Assembly: GCA_964495145.1 (NCBI GenBank)
Contig: CAZBUP010000002.1
Span: forward strand, 1 to 54,678
Length of the DNA stretch: 54,678 nucleotides
Direction: 5' to 3'
Source of the DNA: UBA6120 sp964495145
GTDB lineage: Bacteria > Bacillota_I > Bacilli_A > RFN20 > CAG-826
Position 1 is the first letter of the stretch. Each line of letters starts with the position of its first letter. This document shows, in pieces, positions 8,679 to 15,583 of the stretch. Made by a program: the position numbers and the translations under genes. Under the pieces are notes generated by a model. That model saw nothing but the letters and a program-made list of their open reading frames with translations. It searched no databases and was not told where the DNA came from.

Positions 8679-9285
8679 GCCGTGGGCGCAACCATTCATC
8701 GACGACCATCCCGATCTCGTTATTGACGAGGCCGAATTTCAGCGACAACTTAAAACGATTCATACGCCGGTCTATCTTGAAATCGGAAGCGGCAAGGGCC
8801 AATTTCTGATCACGATGGGGACCGCCCATCCCCAAAATGCCTATTACGGGGTGGAACGGGTCTTGGTCCCGATTGCCATCTCCGGACGGAAACTGATGGA
8901 GAAAGAGGCTCCCAACGTTCGCTTCGTTCACGCGGATATCACCTTTATCATAGGGGAAATCGAAGATCGCCGCTTCGATGGCATCTATTTGAATTTTTCC
9001 GATCCCTGGCCTAAGAAGCGCCATGAAAAACGGCGCTTGACCAGCGATTATTACCTGGTTCAATACGAACGAATCTTGAAACCGGGCGGATGCTTGGTTT
9101 TGAAAACCGACAATCGGGACTTTTTCGAATATAGCGTCAAGAATTTTTTGAAACATCGTTATAATATAGTATCGAGCGACCTCGACTATCGGTTTGACGA
9201 AACCGACGACGCCATGAGCGAATACGAAGCGGCGTTTCGGGCCATGGGACAGCCGATTCACCGCCTCAAGATCAGAAAGGAATAG
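8662..9285 (+). CDS. trmB: tRNA (guanine-46-N7)-methyltransferase
   Basis: A 207-residue Rossmann-fold methyltransferase that makes m7G46 in the tRNA variable loop, using AdoMet. The N-terminus MRLKNKPWAQPFIDDHP is characteristic of TrmB. The AdoMet-binding motif is EIGSGKGQF at about residues 40-48, and the substrate motif NFSDPWPKKRHEKRRL begins near residue 111. The start ATG lies within the last codons of pepV (17-base overlap), and the M42 peptidase gene starts six bases after its stop. Confidence 0.95.
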   Translation: MRLKNKPWAQPFIDDHPDLVIDEAEFQRQLKTIHTPVYLEIGSGKGQFLITMGTAHPQNAYYGVERVLVPIAISGRKLMEKEAPNVRFVHADITFIIGEIEDRRFDGIYLNFSDPWPKKRHEKRRLTSDYYLVQYERILKPGGCLVLKTDNRDFFEYSVKNFLKHRYNIVSSDLDYRFDETDDAMSEYEAAFRAMGQPIHRLKIRKE

Positions 9286-9290
9286 CATCT

Positions 9291-10373
9291 ATGTTGGATC
9301 AAAAACAAGTAGACCAATTGAAGACACTGACGCAATTAAACGGGATTTCGGGACAAGAAAACGAAATTGCCCATTACCTCAAACAGGCTTATGAAAGCCG
9401 CGATCTGCCCATCGTCACCGACAACCTCGGGAGTATTTTCGCCGTCAAGAAAACCAAAATCGACCATCCGGTCCGCGTCATGGTGGCCGGTCACATGGAC
9501 GAAGTTGGTTTCATCGTCATCGACCTGTTCGATAACGGCCTCGTCAAGGGACATGCCGTCGGCGGCTTAAACGCCTTGGCGCTGACGAGCCAAAGAGTAT
9601 TACTGAAAACAAAAAAGGGCGCGTACCTTGTCGGGACCATCGATGCCACCCCGCCGCATTTCACCAAAGATAGCGAACCCAAAGTGCCCGAGATTAAAGA
9701 ATTCCGGTTTGACTTTGGCTATCGTTCGCGCCAAGAAGCCCTCGATGCCGGCATTTACCTCGGGGCGATGATGGTCGTCGACGGACCGTTCGTCGCTTTG
9801 AACGGCGGCCAGCGCTTGATGTCGAAAGCTTTCGACAACCGCTATGGCTTAGCCTTGGGGCTCGATATTCTCGACGAACTGAAAGACGAGCAATTACCCT
9901 ATGATTTATACGTGGGCGGCACCGTTCAGGAAGAAGTCGGCCTGCGTGGCGCCACCACGGCCGCTTATAAAATCCAACCGGATTTGGCCATCGTGCTCGA
10001 TTGTTCCCCAGCCCGCGACGCCGGGGGTGACAAGAGCCAATGGGGCCAATTGGGCCAAGGCGTTTTGCTGCGTTTCGTCGATGGGTCGATGATCGCATAT
10101 AAACCGCTACTGGAATTCCAAGAAGCCTGCGCCAAAGAAGCCGGAGTCCCGGTCCAGTATTTTGACAGCCCGGGCGGAACCGACGCCGGGGCCATCCATC
10201 GTAACGCCGATGGGGTCTTGACCTTGACTCATTGCATCTGTGCCCGCAGCATCCACACCAATTCCTCGATTCTCGACGCCGACGATTACCTCGCCGCCAA
10301 GAAGACTTTGCTGGTGATGCTCCGCCGTTTGAATGCCCAATTGATTGATTCGTTCCGTCAGGAGCGGCGATGA
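9291..10373 (+). CDS. M42 family glutamyl aminopeptidase / endoglucanase-type metallopeptidase
   Basis: A 360-residue member of peptidase family M42, which forms large tetrahedral assemblies that trim N-terminal residues from peptides in the cytoplasm. Two-metal motifs are present: GHMDEVGF near residue 67, SKAFDNRYG near residue 178, QEEVGLRG near residue 213 (general base Glu) and GGTDAGAIH near residue 295. The start ATG has an AAAGGA site. It resembles the YtoP position in Bacillus, next to a YtpR gene, which it overlaps by ATGA. A paralogue lies at 48882-49970. Proteins of this family have sometimes been called cellulases; that label should not be used. Confidence 0.9.
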   Translation: MLDQKQVDQLKTLTQLNGISGQENEIAHYLKQAYESRDLPIVTDNLGSIFAVKKTKIDHPVRVMVAGHMDEVGFIVIDLFDNGLVKGHAVGGLNALALTSQRVLLKTKKGAYLVGTIDATPPHFTKDSEPKVPEIKEFRFDFGYRSRQEALDAGIYLGAMMVVDGPFVALNGGQRLMSKAFDNRYGLALGLDILDELKDEQLPYDLYVGGTVQEEVGLRGATTAAYKIQPDLAIVLDCSPARDAGGDKSQWGQLGQGVLLRFVDGSMIAYKPLLEFQEACAKEAGVPVQYFDSPGGTDAGAIHRNADGVLTLTHCICARSIHTNSSILDADDYLAAKKTLLVMLRRLNAQLIDSFRQERR

Positions 10374-10939
10374 AAAGTTACGCGTTATTCTACCAACCGC
10401 ATACCCTCGGCGACGTTTTGTTGATCATGTTCGAGCCCGAGGCCTTCCCGACCCGGACAGTCGCTCACGGCGACGTCCACTTGCTATATCAATCGGACCG
10501 TTTGATCGGTCTTAACATCTTCAACATCATGGCCGTTGCCAAGATTCACGCCCATGGCTTATTGACCAATGTCCCGCCGGTTTTAATCGACATCATCAAT
10601 GATTTATTGGCCAATGCCGGCATTGACGTTTTCCTGCCGCCGTATCAAAGCGGCTTTCGGGTAGCCCAAGTCGTCGAAAAAATCTCGCCGACCGAGATTC
10701 GCCTGACGCTCAAAAATGGTTTCAAGCGGGCTCATGATGCTTCTGGAACCCTCTTGGCCAATCAATCAGTCGTCGTGGCACTGGATGGCTCCTTGCTACC
10801 AAATGGACGCGTCTATCATGGAACGGCTGACGAGGTCATGATTTGTTCACGGGCATTGTTCGACCCTAGTCTAGAAGATCGTCCTTTGATCGTGGATGAT
10901 GCTTTCACACCCGGGGCTGACTATTTTCAATGGGAGTAG
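10370..10939 (+). CDS. ytpR: YtpR-like protein with degenerate tRNA-binding (EMAP/OB) domain
   Basis: A 189-residue protein matching the YtpR layout: an N-terminal DUF4479-type domain (GDVLLIMF near the start, then IGLNIFNIMAVAKIHAHG) and a C-terminal OB-fold region from about residue 90. The C-terminal part aligns with the tRNA-binding domain of PheT (LPNGRVYHGTADEVMICSRALF resembles the usual RGV.S.GMICS segment). The residues that normally mark that fold are missing, both the HPNADKL motif and the CGAPN motif. Function in Bacillus is poorly known. It overlaps the upstream M42 gene by ATGA and lies three bases before pncB. The family call rests on pattern and synteny and is fairly secure; tRNA binding is doubtful. 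Confidence 0.75.
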   Translation: MKSYALFYQPHTLGDVLLIMFEPEAFPTRTVAHGDVHLLYQSDRLIGLNIFNIMAVAKIHAHGLLTNVPPVLIDIINDLLANAGIDVFLPPYQSGFRVAQVVEKISPTEIRLTLKNGFKRAHDASGTLLANQSVVVALDGSLLPNGRVYHGTADEVMICSRALFDPSLEDRPLIVDDAFTPGADYFQWE

Positions 10940-10942
10940 CTT

Positions 10943-12040
10943 ATGGAATTGGAAATTACCTTAAAAGAAGCCGGAAAAATCTCGCGCTTGACCAATCGGA
11001 CCTTTGAATTCGATCCAAAGCTCGGCACCGGTTTTTACGCCGCTAATTATTTCCTGAAAACGAACCAGATCGTGAAAACGCTGATTCCAAACCATGTGGT
11101 TACCATGCAGTTTTTCCAGCGTTCGGACGACATCATGGTATGCGGGGTGGACGAAGCTATCGCCTTGATTCACACCTTCGGTGAACATCCCGAGACGCTG
11201 ACCATCCAAGCCTTGAATGACGGCGACCTCATTTCCAGCGGCGAACCGGTCTTGAAAATCACCGGGAAATACGAGTATTTCGGTTTTCTTGAAAGCATGA
11301 TTGACGGCATCTTATCGCGCCGGACCAGCACCGCCACCAACACCATGCGGGTTTTAAGGGCCGCCCATGGAAAACCGGTCTTTTCGATGGCTGACCGCCA
11401 AGACGACTATCGGACCCAAATGGGCGACGGTTATGCGTCATATGTGGCCGGAATCCGCAAAGTCAGCACGAATGCCCAAGGGCATTGGTGGGGTGGACAG
11501 GGCATGGGCACCATGCCCCACGCATTGATTCAAATATGCGACGGAGACATCAAATTAGCCGCCGAGCTATATCATAAAACCTATCCCGACTCCCCGATTA
11601 CCGCCCTGATCGATTACCATAACGACGTGGTCACCGATAGCGTGATGCTGGCCCGTTATTTAAAAGGGCAATTAGCTGCGGTCCGCATCGATACCTCGAT
11701 TGCTTTGATCGATCGGTTCTTTGAAGGCAAGGACACGCGGGGCTTTGATCCTCACGGCGTCTGCAAAGAGCTGGTCTTCGGCCTTCGGGAAGCGCTGGAT
11801 GCAGCCGGATTTCCGGAAGTCAAAATCATCGTCAGTAGCGGGTTCACCGCCGAGAAGATCGCCGATTTCGAAAAGGCTAAAACCCCGGTTGACATGTATG
11901 GCGTCGGCGGTCATTTGGTCCCCTTGATCGTCAATTTCACCGGCGACCTCGTCAATCTCGACGGAAAGCCCCAAGCCAAGGTCGGCCGTCACGAAGTGAT
12001 GTCGGAGCGACTGAAGAAAGTCCCCTATCCGATTTATTGA
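10943..12040 (+). CDS. pncB: Nicotinate phosphoribosyltransferase
   Basis: A 365-residue PncB-type enzyme, on the short side for the family. It makes nicotinate mononucleotide from nicotinate and PRPP for NAD salvage. Visible features are the N-terminal NRTFEFDPKLGTGFYAANYF region, a central STNAQGHWWGGQGMGTMPHALIQ-like segment (quoted in part) containing the conserved TMPH histidine, and the C-terminal phosphate-binding VSSGFTAEKI and GVGGHLV stretches typical of type II phosphoribosyltransferases. The ATG lies three bases after ytpR and is the last gene of the coaX-led run. No stem-loop terminator is seen after it. Confidence 0.9.
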   Translation: MELEITLKEAGKISRLTNRTFEFDPKLGTGFYAANYFLKTNQIVKTLIPNHVVTMQFFQRSDDIMVCGVDEAIALIHTFGEHPETLTIQALNDGDLISSGEPVLKITGKYEYFGFLESMIDGILSRRTSTATNTMRVLRAAHGKPVFSMADRQDDYRTQMGDGYASYVAGIRKVSTNAQGHWWGGQGMGTMPHALIQICDGDIKLAAELYHKTYPDSPITALIDYHNDVVTDSVMLARYLKGQLAAVRIDTSIALIDRFFEGKDTRGFDPHGVCKELVFGLREALDAAGFPEVKIIVSSGFTAEKIADFEKAKTPVDMYGVGGHLVPLIVNFTGDLVNLDGKPQAKVGRHEVMSERLKKVPYPIY

Positions 12041-12058
12041 TATTTTCATTCGTTTTCA

Positions 12059-12086
12059 TTGCAAATGTAAATTTTCCTGATACAAT
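12059..12086 (+). promoter_or_regulatory. Promoter of the LacI-family regulator
   Basis: TTGCAA (12059-12064), 16-base spacer, TACAAT (12081-12086), with a TG one base before the -10. The ribosome site GGGAGG is at 12103-12108, upstream of the ATG at 12115. Confidence 0.75.
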
Positions 12087-12114
12087 GTAAAATACTCATT
12101 GCGGGAGGTTTCTT

Positions 12115-13113
12115 ATGCGTAACATTAAAGATCGGGTCACCATCTACGAAGTCGCTAAAGCCAGCGGCGTTTCCCTAGCCACCGTTTCCCGAGTCATCAA
12201 CCATAACGACAATGTTACGGAAGCCACCCGGCAGCGAGTCCAAGAAACCATTCAAAGATTGGGGTACAAGCCGAGCGCCCTGGCGCGCGGACTGGCCACC
12301 AATCGCACCACCAATATCGGGATCGTCATCCCAAGCGCCAACTACGTTTATATCGCCAACATGCTCAACGGCATGACCGACGAAGCCAAGAACAAAGGCT
12401 ACCAGTTGACATTGTTCGTCACCAACCACTCGAAGGAAGACGCCCTTCAAATGGTCGAGAAAGTCATTACGTCCCATGTCGACGGGGCCATCATTTTCGA
12501 TGATGAGCTCGACGTCGAGGAAGTCAATAAAATCAGTTCCTATAAAATTCCGCTGGTGGTCATCAACAACCATTTGACCGACGAACGGGTCGCTTGCATC
12601 AACTTCGGCTACGAAAAGGAAATCAAAACTGTGATCCGGGAATACTTCGCCAAGGGCGACAAGAAGATGTATTTCCTGCACTTGCACCATTCGGGCCGCC
12701 TCCTGCAGCGGATTGAGCACGCCTTCGTCGACGCCCATGTCGAAGCCATGCGCGGCTATGGCATCTATAGCGTCGAAGACAGCTATCGGCAAACTTATGC
12801 CGATTTCATGGAAATCTTCAAATCGACCCGGTCCGGTTATTTCCTAGCCCACCGCGACAGTTTGGCCGCCGCCGTCATCAACGCCGCCATCGACAGCGGA
12901 CTGCGGGTCCCCGAAGAAGTCGAAGTCCTTTCGATTGTTGGGACCAAGTACGCCAGCATCATCCGGCCCCATGTCTCGTCGTTGCACATTGACATGAAGG
13001 AAGTCGGAGCCAAATCCATGCAGATCATGGGCGATCTACTATCTGGAAACGACATTCCCCACGTCCACAAATTCGAGTCGACGTTCGTCAAGCGCGACAG
13101 CACCAAATACTAG
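12115..13113 (+). CDS. LacI/GalR-family regulator, CcpA-like
   Basis: A 332-residue transcription factor with an N-terminal helix-turn-helix (TIYEVAKASGVSLATVSRV, residues 9-27), the hinge helix (SALARGLATNRT, about residues 55-66) and a periplasmic-binding-protein-like effector domain. The DNA-reading sequence SLATVSRVIN is that of CcpA-type members, so it could be the catabolite regulator acting with HPr-Ser-P on cre sites. A sugar-specific regulator cannot be excluded, because the residues for HPr contact were not checked. It stands alone between pncB and the tyrS T-box, with no sugar operon beside it, which is also common for ccpA. Confidence 0.85.
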   Translation: MRNIKDRVTIYEVAKASGVSLATVSRVINHNDNVTEATRQRVQETIQRLGYKPSALARGLATNRTTNIGIVIPSANYVYIANMLNGMTDEAKNKGYQLTLFVTNHSKEDALQMVEKVITSHVDGAIIFDDELDVEEVNKISSYKIPLVVINNHLTDERVACINFGYEKEIKTVIREYFAKGDKKMYFLHLHHSGRLLQRIEHAFVDAHVEAMRGYGIYSVEDSYRQTYADFMEIFKSTRSGYFLAHRDSLAAAVINAAIDSGLRVPEEVEVLSIVGTKYASIIRPHVSSLHIDMKEVGAKSMQIMGDLLSGNDIPHVHKFESTFVKRDSTKY

Positions 13114-13115
13114 AT

Positions 13116-13144
13116 TTGATAATATCGCGATATTTGTTTACAAT
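13116..13144 (+). promoter_or_regulatory. tyrS promoter containing a 14-bp perfect palindrome
   Basis: TTGATA (13116-13121), 17-base spacer, TACAAT (13139-13144). The spacer contains AATATCGCGATATT (13121-13134), a perfect inverted repeat that could be an operator. It begins two bases after the end of the regulator gene. Confidence 0.75.
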
Positions 13145-13149
13145 ATTAA

Positions 13150-13345
13150 GTGCTTTGACCAAGGCCAGTACCATCACGAGCGAGTTACGTCCAGTGTAAG
13201 GTAACGATGGGAATTACCCCTTGCGAGCATGTCGGCGAAAACCGACCGTCCGATGCGTTAAATCGACAATGAGGGGCCGGTGATCCGGCAACTAAGGTGG
13301 TACCACGTGAAAGCGTCCTTAGAGGGCGTTTTTCTTTTTTTAGGA
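13150..13345 (+). promoter_or_regulatory. T-box leader of tyrS, specifier UAC
   Basis: The T-box stretch AAGGTGGTACCACG lies at about 13293-13306, followed by a terminator stem (CGTCCT with AGGGCG) and T-run at about 13329-13341. In stem I the helix CAAGG/CCTTG lies below the specifier loop and CCATC/GATGG above it. The 5' side of the loop carries the conserved AGTA motif (13167-13170), and the 3' side reads GAATTACC with the tyrosine codon TAC at 13215-13217. This is the best-defined of the four T-boxes in the window. Confidence 0.93.
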
Positions 13346-13353
13346 GGGCAACC

Positions 13354-14604
13354 ATGAAATTATTCGAAGATTTGGAATTCCGAGGCCTAGTCAAGGACGT
13401 ATCCAACCTGGACACCTTCAAACAGCTGTTGGAGACGCCGCAGACGATTTATTGCGGATTTGATCCGAGCGCCAGCAGCATGCACTTAGGCAATTTCGTC
13501 ATGATTTCGCTATTAATGCGATTCCAACAAGCCGGGCACCGGGTCATCGCCGTGGTGGGCGGTGGTACCGGCATGATCGGCGACCCGAGCGGGAAAAGCA
13601 AGGAACGCAACCTGTTGAACACCTACGATTTGCGTCAAAACACCAACGCCATTCGGGGTCAGTTGGAGCGATTCATCAATCTGCGGGACCCGAGCCAAGG
13701 GCTTTTGGTCAACAATTACGATTGGCTGTCGAAACTGAATATGCTCGATTACCTCCGCGAATACGGGAAACTATTCCCGATCAATTACATGCTCAGCAAG
13801 GAAATCGTCGCCAATCGCCTCGAATCGGGCATATCCTACACCGAGTTCAGCTACATGATCCTGCAATCAATCGATTTTTGGACCTTGTTCAAGCGCTATG
13901 GCTGCCGAATCCAAATCGGCGGTTCCGACCAATGGGGCAATCTGACGGCCGGACTCGAATTGATCCGCAAGTTGAGCACCGAGCAAGAGCCGCTGGCGGT
14001 ATTTACCGCCCCTTTGATCACCACGAGCGACGGACGCAAGTTCGGCAAATCGGAAGAAGGAGCCTTGTTCCTCGACCCCAGTTTGACCTCGCCTTACAAA
14101 CTCTATCAATATTTCATCAATACGGGCGATGACGACGCGATCCGCTATTTGAAAGTGTTTACCTTCTTGACCCGGGTTGAAATCGAAACGATCGCCGAGG
14201 AGCACCGGGCTTCACCCCATTTGCGCTTGGGTCAAAAACGGTTGGCGGAAGAAGTCGTCCGCATCGTCCACGGCGAAAATGCCGCCAAAGAAGCGATGAC
14301 CATGTCGGAAGTCCTCTTCAATGGCGAAATCCGGCGCCTGTCGAAGTCGCAACTTGAAGATGCGTTGGGTTCCTTGACGGTAGAAGTGACGGATAAACTG
14401 CCTTTGGTAGATTTGCTATTGGCCGTCAAAGCGGCTTCCAGCAAACGCGAAGCCCGGGAATTCATCACCGGACGGTCGATTTCCATCAATGGCGAAATCG
14501 TGACCGATCTTGAAAAAGTCATCAAGGCCGAAGATGGCCTCTTTGGCCAATACACCGTCATCCGGCGCGGCAAAAAGAATTACTATTTGGCCAACCACCA
14601 TTAA
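13354..14604 (+). CDS. tyrS: Tyrosyl-tRNA synthetase
   Basis: A 416-residue class Ic synthetase of normal length. The HIGH motif is MHLGN near residue 43 (the last His replaced by Asn, as in many TyrRS), the tyrosine pocket includes QIGGSDQWGN, and the KMSKS equivalent is KFGKS near residue 229. A C-terminal S4-like RNA-binding domain covers about residues 350-416 (SKREAREFITGRSISINGE). I placed the start at the ATG at 13354 because TAGGAGG sits just upstream; an upstream ATG at 13297 lies within the T-box terminator. It converges with rpsD, as in Bacillus relatives where these genes are also neighbours. Confidence 0.96.
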   Translation: MKLFEDLEFRGLVKDVSNLDTFKQLLETPQTIYCGFDPSASSMHLGNFVMISLLMRFQQAGHRVIAVVGGGTGMIGDPSGKSKERNLLNTYDLRQNTNAIRGQLERFINLRDPSQGLLVNNYDWLSKLNMLDYLREYGKLFPINYMLSKEIVANRLESGISYTEFSYMILQSIDFWTLFKRYGCRIQIGGSDQWGNLTAGLELIRKLSTEQEPLAVFTAPLITTSDGRKFGKSEEGALFLDPSLTSPYKLYQYFINTGDDDAIRYLKVFTFLTRVEIETIAEEHRASPHLRLGQKRLAEEVVRIVHGENAAKEAMTMSEVLFNGEIRRLSKSQLEDALGSLTVEVTDKLPLVDLLLAVKAASSKREAREFITGRSISINGEIVTDLEKVIKAEDGLFGQYTVIRRGKKNYYLANHH

Positions 14605-14627
14605 AACCATCGATTGAAATGATAAAA

Positions 14628-14656
14628 AGAAAACAAGACCAAGGTCTTGTTTTTTT
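14628..14656. terminator. Bidirectional intrinsic terminator, tyrS / rpsD
   Basis: ACAAGACC (14633-14640) pairs with GGTCTTGT (14643-14650), flanked by an A-run on the left and TTTTTTT on the right. It ends tyrS on the plus strand and, more weakly, rpsD on the minus strand. Confidence 0.85.
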
Positions 14657-14673
14657 GCTCTTTGGACGCTTGA

Positions 14674-15279
14674 TTACAACAAGCGGTTGTAGTATTCGAC
14701 GATTTGCGATTCGACGATGTCTTGGGCCAATTCGGCGCGTTCCGGCAGGCGTAGCAATTTGCCGGTGAGCTTTTCCTTGTCGACCGAGACGTACCCAAGG
14801 GTGCCGGCGATCGATTCAAGCGAGGCCTTGACGGCGACGAGGTCGGCGCTTTTTTCAGCGATGCCAATCACGTCGTTGACCGAGCAAAGATAGCTCGGGA
14901 TATCGACTTTCTTGCCGTTGACGGTCACGTGGCCGTGGTTGACGAGTTGCCGACCCATCTTCCGGGTCCGGGCAAAGCCCATCCGGTAGACGATGTTGTC
15001 AAGACGCGATTCCAGCACTTGCATGAAGGCAAGGCCGGTGACTTCTTTGCTGGACTTGGCGATCATGAACAAGCGGCGGAATTGCCGTTCGTTGACGCCG
15101 TACATGAAGCGGAGCTTTTGCTTTTCGAGCAATTGCTTGCCGTATTCCGACGGTTTCCGTTTGCGGTCGTTGCCATGTTGGCCGGGGCCGTAGGGGCGCC
15201 GGGTCAATTCCTTGCCGGTTTCCAGCGTGGAAAAGTGAAGACGACGCGATCGTTTCCAATCTGATCCTGTAAATCTCAT
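14674..15279 (-). CDS. rpsD: Small ribosomal subunit protein S4 (uS4)
   Basis: A 201-residue S4 of standard length, a primary 16S rRNA-binding protein that nucleates 30S assembly. The N-terminus (MRFTGSDWKRSRRLHFS) lacks the four-cysteine zinc site, so this is the C-minus form. The S4 RNA-binding domain is at about residues 91-155 (SRLDNIVYRMGFARTR and NHGHVTVNGKKVDIPSYL). The ATG follows AAGGAG. It is a single-gene unit with a long structured leader, as in Bacillus, where S4 represses its own synthesis. Confidence 0.97.
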   Translation of the reverse strand: MRFTGSDWKRSRRLHFSTLETGKELTRRPYGPGQHGNDRKRKPSEYGKQLLEKQKLRFMYGVNERQFRRLFMIAKSSKEVTGLAFMQVLESRLDNIVYRMGFARTRKMGRQLVNHGHVTVNGKKVDIPSYLCSVNDVIGIAEKSADLVAVKASLESIAGTLGYVSVDKEKLTGKLLRLPERAELAQDIVESQIVEYYNRLL

Positions 15280-15430
15280 GTGTATCTCCTTTACATGTTT
15301 AGGCGATGTAATAGGGGTGGATTCCTGATCCCGGATGTCGCGATGACGATTTCACCTTAGAGCTTCGGTTACTTTACTCCCATGTTCGCGAGGTCGGACG
15401 GATCGTATCTACCTGCTGCCAGACATGCTC
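15280..15430 (-). promoter_or_regulatory. Probable S4-binding autoregulatory leader of rpsD
   Basis: The transcript runs about 150 bases from the promoter to the rpsD start and encodes nothing. Read on the minus strand it contains a conserved-looking block (CTGGCAGCAGGTAG, then GATCCG) and short complementary segments. CATGT near the 5' end could pair with either of two ACATG copies: one mid-leader, and one six bases before the AAGGAG ribosome site. That is a plausible switch. Assignment rests on position and the known Firmicute S4 leader; I could not align it to a covariance model. Confidence 0.55.
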
Positions 15431-15434
15431 AATT

Positions 15435-15463
15435 AATATATATGGTTATTTTTGGGTTGTCAA
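15435..15463 (-). promoter_or_regulatory. rpsD promoter
   Basis: On the minus strand, TTGACA (15458-15463), 17-base spacer, TATATT (15435-15440). The perfect -35 and spacing suggest a strong promoter, as expected for a ribosomal protein gene. Confidence 0.85.
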
Positions 15464-15583
15464 CCGAAAGGGTCATTCCTATAAAAAATACTTTTTTATA
15501 CAGGGTTATTTTAGTATGATTGTTAATAGCGGGAAGCGATTTTCAAGTTCATCACTTGTGATATACTTACAAAGAGGCAAATC

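Noticed and set aside
9291..10373. Cellulase/endoglucanase annotation for the M42 proteins (also 48882-49970)
   Set aside because: M42 proteins are aminopeptidases by motif; the cellulase name is a historical misassignment.
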